NCBI RefSeq assembly: GCF_002795425.1
Contig: NZ_PHHA01000021.1
Span: 1 to 64,000 of the forward strand
Length of the DNA: 64,000 nucleotides
Direction of reading: 5' to 3'
From: Conservatibacter flavescens
GTDB lineage: Bacteria; Pseudomonadota; Gammaproteobacteria; Enterobacterales; Pasteurellaceae
The first letter of the stretch is position 1, and the number at the start of each line of letters is the position of its first letter. The notes under the pieces were generated by a model that saw nothing but the letters and a program-made list of their open reading frames with translations, searched no databases and had not been told where the DNA came from. Below are positions 38,429 to 48,139 of the stretch, piece after piece. A program made the translations under genes and the position numbers.

Positions 38429-39766
38429 TTAATAACGCTGTTTATCACTCTCACGATCGAGTTCAGCAAGCCAATCGAGTTTCTCTTTAATCTTACTTTC
38501 CATACCACGATTAGTTGGAAAATAAAATTGGGTATCTTTCAATGCTTCAGGAAAATAGTTTTCTCCTGCGGCATAAGCATTCACTTCATGATGGGCATAA
38601 CGATATTCTTTACCAAAGCCCAATTCTTTCATCAAATGGGTGGGGGCATTACGCAAATGCTCTGGCACATCAAAATCAGGCGCTTCCTTAGCAAGTTGTT
38701 TTGCTGCATTGAAGGCCTCATACACCGCGTTACTCTTCGGCGCGACCGCAAGATAAATAATCGCTTGTGCAATCGCCCTTTCTCCCTCATATGCACCAAC
38801 ACGAGTAAAGCAATCCCACGCAGCCAGTGCAACTTGCATAGCACGTGGATCGGCATTGCCGACATCTTCCGAAGCAATGGCTAATAAGCGACGGGCGACA
38901 TACAGTGGATCGCCTCCAGCTGTAATAATCCGAGCATACCAATAAAGTGCCGCATCCGGTGCAGAACCTCGAACAGATTTATGTAAGGCCGAAATTAAAT
39001 CATAAAAGCGATCACCTTGCTTATCAAAACGTGCTTGTCTTTCCCCTAAAACTTCAGTTAACAAAGTGCGGTCTATTTTTTTACCTTTTTCACTTTCCTC
39101 AGCCATATCCACCATTAATTCTAGGCAATTTAACGCCAGCCGCGCATCACCGTTGACATATTCAGCCAATAACTGCAATACATTCTCTTCAAAAATCAAC
39201 CGCTCTTTGCCTAAGCCAAATTCAACATCATTCACTGCTTGTTGTAATACTTGCTCAATATCTTTCGCAGTTAAGGGCTTTAACACATAGACTCTAGCGC
39301 GTGATAACAACGCATTGTTTAACTCAAAAGAAGGGTTTTCTGTCGTTGCACCAATAAAAATAATCGTGCCATCTTCAATATGAGGCAAAAAAGCATCTTG
39401 CTGGCTTTTATTAAAGCGATGTACTTCATCAACAAATAATATCGTACGTCGCGCTGCAAGGCGATTTTGTTTTGCTCGCTCAATGGCGTCTCGAATTTCT
39501 TTAATCCCACTCGTCACAGCAGAAATTCGCTCAACTTCAGCATTTATACGAAGTGCCATAATTTCCGCTAAAGTGGTTTTCCCTGTGCCAGGCGGTCCCC
39601 AAAGAATCATAGAATGAATATGGCCTGCTTCAATCGCTTTGCGTAATGGCTTATTTTGTCCGATTAAATGATTCTGTCCACAATATTGTTCAAGGGTTTG
39701 TGGCCGCACTCTTGCCGCTAACGGACGAAAATCACTTTCTGCAAAATCAAAGCTAAAATTAGACAT
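38429..39766 (-). CDS. rarA: Replication-associated recombination protein A (AAA ATPase)
   Basis: Clamp-loader-like ATPase (MgsA/RarA) acting at stalled replication forks. The 445 residues show Walker A GPPGTGKT (57-64), Walker B/sensor [28 protein letters not shown], and the C-terminal tetramerisation region ending near YFPTNRGME. Close to the E. coli length (447). It is the last gene of the lrp-ftsK-lolA-rarA series, as in E. coli, but serS does not follow. A terminator-like hairpin separates it from lolA. Confidence 0.96.
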   Translation of the reverse strand: MSNFSFDFAESDFRPLAARVRPQTLEQYCGQNHLIGQNKPLRKAIEAGHIHSMILWGPPGTGKTTLAEIMALRINAEVERISAVTSGIKEIRDAIERAKQNRLAARRTILFVDEVHRFNKSQQDAFLPHIEDGTIIFIGATTENPSFELNNALLSRARVYVLKPLTAKDIEQVLQQAVNDVEFGLGKERLIFEENVLQLLAEYVNGDARLALNCLELMVDMAEESEKGKKIDRTLLTEVLGERQARFDKQGDRFYDLISALHKSVRGSAPDAALYWYARIITAGGDPLYVARRLLAIASEDVGNADPRAMQVALAAWDCFTRVGAYEGERAIAQAIIYLAVAPKSNAVYEAFNAAKQLAKEAPDFDVPEHLRNAPTHLMKELGFGKEYRYAHHEVNAYAAGENYFPEALKDTQFYFPTNRGMESKIKEKLDWLAELDRESDKQRY

Positions 39767-39784
39767 AATGCCCTCTTGTTAAAC

Positions 39785-39807
39785 AAAAAAATGGGCGATA
39801 TGCCCAT
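39785..39807 (-). terminator. Intrinsic terminator between lolA and rarA
   Basis: On the minus strand ATGGGC (39807-39802), a five-base loop, and GCCCAT (39796-39791) are followed by a run of seven T. It would limit read-through from lrp-ftsK-lolA into rarA. Confidence 0.7.
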
Positions 39808-39817
39808 CTATCATTAA

Positions 39818-40435
39818 TTATTTTTTGCGCTGATCATCAAATTCTACGCCTTTTGGCACATTAAACTTGAACAATTCATTAGACAAAGGCTGATTACTAA
39901 TATTACGTAAGACATATAAATTACTTTGCCCATCATTTTCAACCGTACTAAAATTACGCAACACACCCGCACTATCAATACGAATACTAAATTGTTTAAT
40001 ATTGCTATTTTTGGCTGTTGGTTTCAGTACAAATGTATCCGCTTGCTGTTCGACACGATATTGCTGCCAATGACTTTGGTCATTGCTGGTCAGCAATACA
40101 AATGGCGTATTGTTCACCGCATCTTTAACCCAATTTGCCGTCACTTGCTCTACGAAAGGATCATAAAACCACAATGTTTTACCATCTGAAACAATTTGGG
40201 TTTCTTGTGGCGTTTTTGTATCCATGCGAAATAAATTCGGACGTTTAATTTGCAGTTTTCCACTTCCTTGTTGGACATTTTTACCATTTGCAGAAGTCAC
40301 CGTTTGATTAAAGTCAGCGCTTAGATTTTCGACTAGTTTTAAACGATTTTGTAATTCTCCACTCGCATTAGCCCAAGCGAATGGTGTCACGAATAATAAA
40401 AATACACCTGTTGTTTTCAATAACGTTTTTTTCAT
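39818..40435 (-). CDS. lolA: Outer-membrane lipoprotein carrier protein LolA
   Basis: Periplasmic chaperone that carries lipoproteins from the LolCDE complex to LolB. The 205-residue precursor has a signal peptide (lysines 2-3, hydrophobic core, cleavage near residues 22-24 in AWANA). The mature protein has LSADFNQTV, the hydrophobic-cavity [30 protein letters not shown] and the late NVPKGVEF. It lies directly downstream of ftsK (61 bases), the conserved order. Confidence 0.96.
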   Translation of the reverse strand: MKKTLLKTTGVFLLFVTPFAWANASGELQNRLKLVENLSADFNQTVTSANGKNVQQGSGKLQIKRPNLFRMDTKTPQETQIVSDGKTLWFYDPFVEQVTANWVKDAVNNTPFVLLTSNDQSHWQQYRVEQQADTFVLKPTAKNSNIKQFSIRIDSAGVLRNFSTVENDGQSNLYVLRNISNQPLSNELFKFNVPKGVEFDDQRKK

Positions 40436-40496
40436 TTGCTTTCCTCAATTACAATGAAATTAAATCTATTAGTTCACATCAATGATTGAACAATCG

Positions 40497-43328
40497 TCAA
40501 TATTCTCCACGTCTTGCTAATACTTCGCGTTTCCCATTTTGCATAGCTGAAATAATGCCTTGCTCTTCTAATTGATCCATAATTCTTGCAGCTCGATTGA
40601 ATCCCACACGGAAACGGCGCTGAATGGAGGAAGTCGATGTTGTCCCCGTACTGACGACAAACTCTGTCACTTCATCAAATAATTCATCTAAGTCACCGTC
40701 AGAACTCGCCCCTTTAGCCTCTTCATCATTATCATCAACGGATTCTAAAATGGCATCAATATATTCCGGTTTTTCACGAGCGCGCCAATCATCTGCAATT
40801 CTACGTACTTCATCATCACTCATAAATGCACCGTGAATTCGGACTAAATCTGTCGTACCATTACCTAAATACAACATATCCCCTCGACCGAGCAAAGCTT
40901 CCGCACCATTTTGATCCAAAATGGTACGAGAGTCATTGCGCTGCACAACAGTAAACGCAATGCGACTTGGGATATTTGATTTGATTAATCCCGTAATGAC
41001 ATCAACAGATGGGCGCTGAGTTGCAAGAATAACATGAATCCCCACCGCCCTTGCTTTTTGTGTCAATCGCGCAATAAGCTCTTCAATTTGCTTCCCTGCA
41101 ACCATCATTAAATCAGCAAATTCATCCACAATAACAACAATATAACTCATTTTTTCGAGTGCTGGTGGCATAGTATCCATCGAGTCTCCAGGCTTCCAAA
41201 TCGGATTTGGAATCGGCAGCCCCATTTCTTCAGCTTGTGCAATTTTTTCGTTATACCCCTCAATATTTCGCACAAATAATTTTGATAACAACTGATAACG
41301 ACGCTCCATCTCTTCCACGCACCAACGCAAGGCATTGGCGGCTTTTTTCATATCCGTTACCACAGGCGTTAATAAGTGAGGAATATCATTATAAATAGAC
41401 AATTCCACCACTTTAGGATCAATCATAATGAATTTAACTTCACTTGGTTTAACCTTAAATAGCAAACTTAAAATCATGGTATTCACACCAACTGATTTCC
41501 CTGATCCCGTAGAGCCTGCAACTAATAAATGTGGCGTTTTTGCTAAGTCAATAATAATAGGCTCACCGCTAATATCTTTACCTAATGCCATCGGTAACAA
41601 ATATTTAGACTGCAAAAATACCGGAGTGTTCAATACATCTCGTAACCAAACTGTTTGTCGGTGTTTATTTGGCACTTCAATACCGATATAAGGTTTACCA
41701 GGTATCACTTCTGCAACCCGAATAGAATTGAAACTTAATGCACGTGCTAAATCCCGATCAATACCAGTCACTTTTGACGCTTTTACACCAGGTTGCAACG
41801 CTAATTCATAACGTGTCACCACCGGTCCGACTAATACATCTTCTACTTCAGCTTTTACCCCAAAATCACGTAATTTCTGAGAAATATGACGTGATGTTTC
41901 TATAATTTCAGCCTCCGTAATTTCATGCGTTTGTGCCGAATGTTGATCCAATAAATCTAATGTCGGCATAGGCGTTGTCGGCTTTGCCGTATGGGTCTGA
42001 GTAGGCTGTAATAACGGGTGAATTAACGAATTTTCATAAGGCTTATATACCGGTGCTTGTTTTTCCGGCTGCTCCTCTCGCTCAGAGACGGTCGTAATAT
42101 TTTGAAACAAATCTTCCGCATCAAGTGCTTTAGCGCGTTGTTCCATTTCAGCTAAACGCTGCGCCTCACGTTCTTCAAATTGTTTTTGTAAGGCATAAAA
42201 ATGCTCATCATCTTCGTCTTTGTGTGCAACTGCTGGTGAATCCGATAAACTCACAGTAAACGCTGTTTTAGATTCGTTTTCGGCCAGTGAAATAGTCGGC
42301 ATAGTTGGAAAATCTTGCCCAAAATCCACCGCACTTTCTTCTTTTACAACAGGCGTTGGTAATTCAAGCTCAACGGGCTTTTCCATCAACGACGAATAGT
42401 CATCATGAATAGTCACTGTTGGTAATGGGGTATCGGATTTTAACTGGAAATCAAATTGTGTTTGATCAAAATCAGACACATCAACGGACTCAATCTGAAC
42501 ATGAGGCGTAGCTTGTGATATGGTTGTTGGTATAATTTGTGGCATGACTTCTTGAGTCTCTTCAACCACTGATGATTCAACAACCTGTTCTTGTGTCTCA
42601 GTTTTTGGCGTTAAACCTTTAATTTCAGGCTTCGCAAAATGAGTGACATCTACAAAATCATTTTTTCGCGTTTCTTTAGCGCTAGGCTCTGCGGTAATCG
42701 GTGTACTCTGCACATTATGCTCTGCTACTGGTGTGCTATTTTCTGTGGTAGGTTCTTCATTTTTTATCGTTAACCAATGGTAAAACTTCACTAATAACAG
42801 AATTAATGACGCACCTGAACACAATACGAATCCTACTGAACTCAATGCGATAGCCAATAAAAGCGCACCAAATTTACCTAGCACCGGCAATAACCAAGCG
42901 GTTAGCATTCCACCTAACACCCCACCAGATAAATAATAAACTGGGTCAGAAAATAACAATGCCGTTAACATGGTTAACCCACACAACATCAGTACAAACC
43001 CCATCATGCGTAAACTAAAGCGAGTCCATGTTAAAGAGTCTACTAATTTAGTGCGAATAAAATAAATGGGTGCTATAAATAAGACAAACGGAATAATATT
43101 CCCAATATAACCAAATAATGCAAAAAATAAATCCACTAGCCATGCACCTAAAAAACCCGCTTTATTAATGGTTTCAGGTTGATAAGAGGATACTGACCAA
43201 GTGCTATCAATTGGGCTATAACTCGACCATGCAATAATCAAATATAAGCCTAATAATGCCACTACACCGAAAAGTAGTTCTACAAAATATTGTTTTGGCG
43301 TAAAACGTGCCTTAATTTGTTCAATCAT
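40497..43328 (-). CDS. ftsK: DNA translocase FtsK
   Basis: Septal DNA pump that clears the chromosome terminus and activates XerCD at dif. The 943-residue protein has four or five N-terminal transmembrane helices (about 17-180) and a shortened Pro/Glu/Thr-rich linker (about 190-440). The RecA-like motor follows with Walker A GSTGSGKS near 605-612 and the VIVDEFADLMM Walker B. The gamma winged helix (SSIQRRFRVGFNRAARIMDQLE) that reads polar KOPS sequences comes last. E. coli FtsK has 1329 residues; the difference is almost all linker. It starts five bases after lrp. Confidence 0.96.
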   Translation of the reverse strand: MIEQIKARFTPKQYFVELLFGVVALLGLYLIIAWSSYSPIDSTWSVSSYQPETINKAGFLGAWLVDLFFALFGYIGNIIPFVLFIAPIYFIRTKLVDSLTWTRFSLRMMGFVLMLCGLTMLTALLFSDPVYYLSGGVLGGMLTAWLLPVLGKFGALLLAIALSSVGFVLCSGASLILLLVKFYHWLTIKNEEPTTENSTPVAEHNVQSTPITAEPSAKETRKNDFVDVTHFAKPEIKGLTPKTETQEQVVESSVVEETQEVMPQIIPTTISQATPHVQIESVDVSDFDQTQFDFQLKSDTPLPTVTIHDDYSSLMEKPVELELPTPVVKEESAVDFGQDFPTMPTISLAENESKTAFTVSLSDSPAVAHKDEDDEHFYALQKQFEEREAQRLAEMEQRAKALDAEDLFQNITTVSEREEQPEKQAPVYKPYENSLIHPLLQPTQTHTAKPTTPMPTLDLLDQHSAQTHEITEAEIIETSRHISQKLRDFGVKAEVEDVLVGPVVTRYELALQPGVKASKVTGIDRDLARALSFNSIRVAEVIPGKPYIGIEVPNKHRQTVWLRDVLNTPVFLQSKYLLPMALGKDISGEPIIIDLAKTPHLLVAGSTGSGKSVGVNTMILSLLFKVKPSEVKFIMIDPKVVELSIYNDIPHLLTPVVTDMKKAANALRWCVEEMERRYQLLSKLFVRNIEGYNEKIAQAEEMGLPIPNPIWKPGDSMDTMPPALEKMSYIVVIVDEFADLMMVAGKQIEELIARLTQKARAVGIHVILATQRPSVDVITGLIKSNIPSRIAFTVVQRNDSRTILDQNGAEALLGRGDMLYLGNGTTDLVRIHGAFMSDDEVRRIADDWRAREKPEYIDAILESVDDNDEEAKGASSDGDLDELFDEVTEFVVSTGTTSTSSIQRRFRVGFNRAARIMDQLEEQGIISAMQNGKREVLARRGEY

Positions 43329-43333
43329 ATTTA

Positions 43334-43813
43334 TTATTTAAGCTGTAAAAAATTTGTTTGTTTCACTTCTTCCATGACGACATAAGTCCGCGTATCATTA
43401 ACGCCCGGCAAGCGTAATAATGTTGTTCCTAACAACTTACGATAGGCCGCCATATCTGCAACACGTGTTTTAAGTAGATAATCAAAGTCACCTGATACCA
43501 AATGACATTCCTGAATCTCATCAAGCTGCTGCACCGCCGCATTAAACTCCTCAAATACATCCGGTTTACCACGTACTAACGTGATTTCGACAATCACCAA
43601 TAATGGAGAATCTAATAATTCCGGATTAAGCAGAGCGCGATATCCCATGATAATACCTTGTTTTTCTAGACGTTTTACCCTCTCTAAACAAGGTGTCGGA
43701 GATAAACCTACTTTTTTAGACAAGTCAATATTGGAAATTTTGCCATTTCTTTGTAATTCATTGAGAATTTTTATATCAATACTGTCAAGTGCTTTAGTGA
43801 GCTTCTTATTCAT
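43334..43813 (-). CDS. lrp: Leucine-responsive regulatory protein
   Basis: Lrp/AsnC-family regulator of 159 residues. The N-terminal helix-turn-helix contains LDSIDIKILNELQRNGKISNIDL and KKVGLSPTPCLERVKRLE. The C-terminal RAM effector domain has VSGDFDYLLKTR. Position before ftsK, as in E. coli, supports true Lrp. Ligand is presumably leucine. It may lead the lrp-ftsK-lolA unit, with 51 bases separating it from the eamA gene upstream. Confidence 0.93.
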   Translation of the reverse strand: MNKKLTKALDSIDIKILNELQRNGKISNIDLSKKVGLSPTPCLERVKRLEKQGIIMGYRALLNPELLDSPLLVIVEITLVRGKPDVFEEFNAAVQQLDEIQECHLVSGDFDYLLKTRVADMAAYRKLLGTTLLRLPGVNDTRTYVVMEEVKQTNFLQLK

Positions 43814-43864
43814 TGTTGCCTCTAATCGATTTATTGATTTATAGCTAAATATTCTGATTCTACA

Positions 43865-44758
43865 CTATTTTTTAACTTTTTGTGCTTTTAATGAACCTAA
43901 ATAGATCGCTATCATGGTGAATACTGCACCAATCCACTGTAACGCACTAATCGGCTTGGCTAAAAAGAAGTAATCAATTAACAACGCCGCGACGGGTTCA
44001 GATAACAACAAAAGTCCCGTTAAAGCCAGCGACAATAAAGGAATCGCATAAGCGATTAGCCCCCATGCAAAACATTGCATAATCGCGCCATAAATAAAAA
44101 TTAATCCCATATGAGTCAGTGTCGTCGGGAACAATTTCCCCCAATCAAATACCAGCGCGGGCACAATCAGAGCCCCCATGCCACCTAAACTAATTAATAA
44201 CATCAGTGGAAATATTTGCGTTTTTTCAACTTCATGAGTTTTACGAACAAACACCATAGATAAGGCTAACATCAAACCAGACGTTATCCCTGATATAAAG
44301 CCCCATAATGCCTGTTCATTATGCGTAAATTCGGGGCTACCAATTAAACCAACGCCCAATACCGCTAATACGAGACTAAATAATTGCAGTTTAGTCTGAC
44401 GTTCGTTAAACCAAATAAATCCTATGGCGGATAACCAAAAAATCTGTAAGCTATTTAATAATGTAGAAATTCCAGGCCCTACCGCATAAATACTTTCATG
44501 CCATAAAGCCAAATCAAAGCCAAGAAACACGCCCGCAATAAGCCCGTAGTATCGCGCTTTAGCAGAGCGCGGAAAATGCTGATGAAACACTCGCCCTAAG
44601 ATAAGAAAAATCCCACCAGCCACTAACAAGCGCCAGAACGCGATGGCATAAGCACCAACCGGTACCGTTGCAACAATAATACTCCCAAGTCCAAAAACAA
44701 TACACCCGATAACAAGTAACACGCTTGCAGAACTTTCTGAGCGCCAATCTATCCTCAT
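43865..44758 (-). CDS. EamA/DMT-family transporter
   Basis: A 297-residue inner-membrane protein with ten predicted helices in two EamA repeats. Family features are FGLGSIIVATVPVGAYAIAFWRLLVAGG in the first repeat and LLLSEPVAALLIDYFFLAKPIS in the last. Its ATG overlaps the radA stop (ATGA), so it is translated with radA. The substrate is unknown; amino-acid or nucleobase export is common in the family. It is not closely similar to the EamA protein at 22888. Confidence 0.8.
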   Translation of the reverse strand: MRIDWRSESSASVLLVIGCIVFGLGSIIVATVPVGAYAIAFWRLLVAGGIFLILGRVFHQHFPRSAKARYYGLIAGVFLGFDLALWHESIYAVGPGISTLLNSLQIFWLSAIGFIWFNERQTKLQLFSLVLAVLGVGLIGSPEFTHNEQALWGFISGITSGLMLALSMVFVRKTHEVEKTQIFPLMLLISLGGMGALIVPALVFDWGKLFPTTLTHMGLIFIYGAIMQCFAWGLIAYAIPLLSLALTGLLLLSEPVAALLIDYFFLAKPISALQWIGAVFTMIAIYLGSLKAQKVKK

Positions 44759-46134
44759 TGAAGCTCCTCCAGAATTCGTAACGCATCACCCAGTTTTTTC
44801 ACTGTAAAAACTGCCATGTTTTTAACCGCACTTTTCGGCTTATTGCCATAAGGAACTATCGCACGTTTAAATCCATGTTTTGCGGCCTCAGCAATACGCT
44901 CCTGTCCACTCGGCACAGGACGAATTTCACCTGCTAATCCGACTTCACCAAACACGACAACATCTTGAGGCAATGGACGATTACGAAAACTAGAAATTAA
45001 GGCTAACAACAGAGCTAAGTCCGCGCTGGTTTCACTCACTTTTACCCCACCAACAACATTCACAAATACATCTTGATCAGCCATTTGTAACCCACCATGA
45101 CGATGTAGTACTGCCAGTAACAAGGCTACACGATTTTGCTCTAACCCCACTGCAACACGACGAGGATTCGCTAGCATTGAATGATCCACTAAAGCTTGGA
45201 TCTCCACTAAAAGCGGTCGAGTTCCTTCCCATAAAACCATGACTGAACTCCCTGACGTTTGTTCTTCGCTACGATTTAAAAAAATAGCAGACGGGTTCTT
45301 AACTTCACGCAATCCTTGTTCTGTCATGGCAAATACGCCCAATTCATTTACCGCACCAAAACGGTTCTTATGGCTACGCAACATGCGAAAGCGAGAGTCT
45401 GTTTCTCCTTCTAGTAATAATGAACAATCAATCACATGTTCTAACACCTTAGGGCCTGCCAGTGTGCCATCTTTCGTAACATGTCCCACCATCATAATCG
45501 CAATTTGACGGGTTTTCGCATAACGCGTTAAAAAAGAAGCGCATTCACGAACTTGTGCGACACTGCCCGGCGAAGACTGAATATCTGCAAGATGCATTAC
45601 TTGAATGGAGTCTATTACAATCATTTTTGGCTTTAACTGATCAGCTAAATGACAAATTTGTTCAACCGAAGTTTCAGACAACATATGTAATTTATCTGTT
45701 GGTAGTCCTAATCGATTCGCTCGCATTGCGACTTGTTGTAAAGATTCTTCACCAGTCACATACAGTGTTGTCATATTTTGTGATAACCCACACATCACTT
45801 GTAATAATAATGTTGACTTACCTGCACCAGGGTGTCCACCAATCAAAATGGCAGAACCCGGCACAATCCCCCCTCCTAATACACGATCTAACTCATTAAA
45901 TCCGCTATTAAAACGCGGCATTTCTTGTAGGCTAATTTCTGCCAGAGTTTGAATTTTAGCTTGTGTTTCCCCTGCATACCCACTAAATCGATCACCTTTT
46001 GCCGCTTTTGCTGGAGCAAGGCGAACTTCTGTAATAGTATTCCATGCTTTACAAGCAGAACATTGACCCTGCCAACGTGGATAATCTGCGCCACAATCAT
46101 TACATACATATGCGGTTTTTGCTGCTTTTGCCAT
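44755..46134 (-). CDS. radA: DNA repair protein RadA (Sms)
   Basis: RecA-like branch-migration helicase acting in recombination and, in competent bacteria, natural transformation. The 459 residues have an N-terminal C4 zinc finger (C11, C14, C25, C28), Walker A GGHPGAGKS (99-107), the RadA-specific KNRFG motif (about 255-259) and a C-terminal Lon-like domain. Length equals the usual 458-460. It follows ygiF by 18 bases. Its link to transformation fits an organism with com genes and many uptake sequences. Confidence 0.96.
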   Translation of the reverse strand: MAKAAKTAYVCNDCGADYPRWQGQCSACKAWNTITEVRLAPAKAAKGDRFSGYAGETQAKIQTLAEISLQEMPRFNSGFNELDRVLGGGIVPGSAILIGGHPGAGKSTLLLQVMCGLSQNMTTLYVTGEESLQQVAMRANRLGLPTDKLHMLSETSVEQICHLADQLKPKMIVIDSIQVMHLADIQSSPGSVAQVRECASFLTRYAKTRQIAIMMVGHVTKDGTLAGPKVLEHVIDCSLLLEGETDSRFRMLRSHKNRFGAVNELGVFAMTEQGLREVKNPSAIFLNRSEEQTSGSSVMVLWEGTRPLLVEIQALVDHSMLANPRRVAVGLEQNRVALLLAVLHRHGGLQMADQDVFVNVVGGVKVSETSADLALLLALISSFRNRPLPQDVVVFGEVGLAGEIRPVPSGQERIAEAAKHGFKRAIVPYGNKPKSAVKNMAVFTVKKLGDALRILEELQ

Positions 46135-46152
46135 GTTTCTCTCTATCTCATA

Positions 46153-47247
46153 TTACATTGTTAAACGGATCAAACCGATCATACGATGCACATAGCTCCC
46201 TACTTGAACCATCTCAATCAATTGCGCCAATGCTTTATCATTATCTTTTTGCTCACTATGCTGCTGAATAATGTTTTTAACATTTTTTAATAAACGCTCA
46301 TTACTTTCGATTAACTGCTCAACAATTTCCCGATCTAAACGAACATGGGATCCATCTTGAGCTTGTTTTTCCAATTTCTCTACAAGAAGCTGTTCGAACC
46401 ATTTCCCATGCTCCACATAATGAAAATACAAATTAAAAAATGCCCCTACCCGCTCAACCGTTTTGACAAAATTTTGGGTAATGGTTGTTTTATCAAGATT
46501 AATCGTATCTTCAATTAATTGTTGCTCATGTTGGAAAAGTGCGGTTAATTTTTCTTCAGGATTGACCGCACTTTTTTCATGCTCAATTAATTGGCGCCAA
46601 CGGGCTATCCAATCAATTGGCATTTGTAATTGGGGATTAGCTAATTTATAACCCCGTTGCGCCTTACTAATACTACTCACTCGGACACCATCAACCAAAC
46701 TTAACCCTTCAACAAAAGTTAACAAATCGTCCACAACACCCGATTTTAGCTCAAATTCAGCCTCACAAATACGCTCAACTTTTTCACCCGCAACAATATC
46801 ACCTTGATCTAATGCCACCTCTATTTCTGCCCCATTTGCTAGCTGAATATGCCAAAACTGACGCTGAAAATCCGTTCGAAAAATAGGATACAATTGTTGT
46901 TGTAAATCGTTTAAGTCAATATTTTCAAATGCCTCCAGCTCAGTGAATCTCTTTAATTTTTCTAATTGTGGCTGAGCGCTATCCAACACGACATTGTACT
47001 CAGGGCGAATATGTAAGCCCCCTTGAATTTTGCCATGTGTTTTCAGTGTTAGCACATGCTCATTTTCTTCACTGCGCACGCGCAATCCCATCTTTTGCTT
47101 AGCAAAAAACTGATTAACCGTATCATAGTAACAATTTTCCAACATCACCTGTTTTTGTGCCAAAACCCGAAACCCAGTCATTTCCTGGCTCAAAAAATCA
47201 GCAAAGTGATGATCTATCGCTAATTTTAGCTCAATTTCATGACTCAT
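46153..47247 (-). CDS. ygiF: CYTH/CHAD protein, probable inorganic triphosphatase (YgiF-like)
   Basis: A 364-residue protein with an N-terminal CYTH triphosphate-tunnel domain (about 1-200). It starts with the diagnostic EIELKL, the ExExK metal-binding motif, and has a late EFELKSG. A shorter C-terminal helical CHAD-like domain follows (about 220-360); CHAD domains bind polyphosphate. E. coli YgiF is a 433-residue tripolyphosphatase, so the CHAD part here is reduced. Its divergent neighbour is the DUF47-pit phosphate transport operon. Two perfect uptake sequences in opposite orientation (46537, 46565) lie within the CHAD-side linker. Confidence 0.82.
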   Translation of the reverse strand: MSHEIELKLAIDHHFADFLSQEMTGFRVLAQKQVMLENCYYDTVNQFFAKQKMGLRVRSEENEHVLTLKTHGKIQGGLHIRPEYNVVLDSAQPQLEKLKRFTELEAFENIDLNDLQQQLYPIFRTDFQRQFWHIQLANGAEIEVALDQGDIVAGEKVERICEAEFELKSGVVDDLLTFVEGLSLVDGVRVSSISKAQRGYKLANPQLQMPIDWIARWRQLIEHEKSAVNPEEKLTALFQHEQQLIEDTINLDKTTITQNFVKTVERVGAFFNLYFHYVEHGKWFEQLLVEKLEKQAQDGSHVRLDREIVEQLIESNERLLKNVKNIIQQHSEQKDNDKALAQLIEMVQVGSYVHRMIGLIRLTM

Positions 47248-47393
47248 CTATAATTCCTTATATATCAAAAGGTTAAAATTAAAAATACAAAATACACACA
47301 ACTACTCGAGAAGAATTTCTTAAGTTTTTCGATTAAAATCGTGAATTTCTGACCGACATAATGTAATATTCGCATGATTTTTTATAAAACTCT

Positions 47394-47409
47394 AGGATCT
47401 ATTGATCCT
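47394..47409 (+). other. Small hairpin upstream of the DUF47-pit operon
   Basis: AGGATC (47394-47399) and GATCCT (47404-47409) with a four-base loop, just before the ribosome-binding site GGAG (47418-47421). It may stabilise the 5' end or bind a regulator; it is not a recognised Pho box. Confidence 0.3.
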
Positions 47410-47432
47410 TGTTTATTGGAGCAAACATAATT

Positions 47433-48113
47433 ATGGCAATGAATAATATTTTAGGTTTATTTGCCCACTCACCCCTTAAACCCCTACAAAAACATTCCAC
47501 TAAAGTCACAGAATGCTGTGATCGTCTCATTCCTTTTTTTGAGGCCACATTTGCTAAAGACTGGGATAACGCAGAAACATTGCGTGTTCAAATCGCCGAA
47601 GATGAACGCGAGGCGGATGCGCTAAAACGTGAAATTCGTCTTAAATTACCACGCGGTTTATTTATGCCAATTGATCGCCGTGATTTACTGGAGTTAATTA
47701 CGCAACAAGATAAATTCGCCAATTATGCAAAGCGTATTACTACCCGCGTAATGACTCGCCATCTCTATATCCCAGAAGATTTACAACAACCTTTCTTAGA
47801 ATATTTACAATGTAGCCTTGAATCTACCCGTCAAGCTCACCGCGTTATTGATGAAATTGATGAATTATTAGAAACCGGTTTCAAAGGACGTGAATTAAAA
47901 TTAGTCAATAAATTAATTAATGAGCTAGATAAATTAGAAGATGACACTGAAGTGCTACAATTAGCTTTACGCCGTAAACTCTTTAGTATGGAAAGCCAAT
48001 TTAGCCCTGTGGATATTCTATTTTTCCATAAAATCATTGATTGGGTAAGCGAACTTGCAGAGCAAGCACAACGTGTCGGCTCTCGTATTGAATTGATGTT
48101 AGCGCGTTCATAA
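47433..48113 (+). CDS. DUF47/PhoU-like Pit accessory protein
   Basis: Cytoplasmic, mostly helical protein of 226 residues of the DUF47 (PhoU-related) family, encoded before Pit phosphate transporters in many bacteria and thought to modulate them. Family blocks are HSTKVTECCDRLIPFFEA, EADALKREIRLKLPRG, the ITQQDKFANYAKRI metal-binding region and a C-terminal ELAEQAQRVGSRIELML. The ATG at 47433 (MAMNNILGLF) matches the start of the H. influenzae homologue as recalled; the TTG at 47409 is unlikely. It precedes pit by 26 bases. Confidence 0.85.
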   Translation: MAMNNILGLFAHSPLKPLQKHSTKVTECCDRLIPFFEATFAKDWDNAETLRVQIAEDEREADALKREIRLKLPRGLFMPIDRRDLLELITQQDKFANYAKRITTRVMTRHLYIPEDLQQPFLEYLQCSLESTRQAHRVIDEIDELLETGFKGRELKLVNKLINELDKLEDDTEVLQLALRRKLFSMESQFSPVDILFFHKIIDWVSELAEQAQRVGSRIELMLARS

Positions 48114-48139
48114 GTGTAAATACAGAATAGGAAAATACA

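Noticed and set aside
38402-38884. 160-residue plus-strand frame
   Set aside because: Antisense to the well-supported rarA gene and begins in its terminator hairpin.
45555-45899. 114-residue plus-strand frame
   Set aside because: Antisense to radA Walker and RecA-core sequence; no family resemblance.
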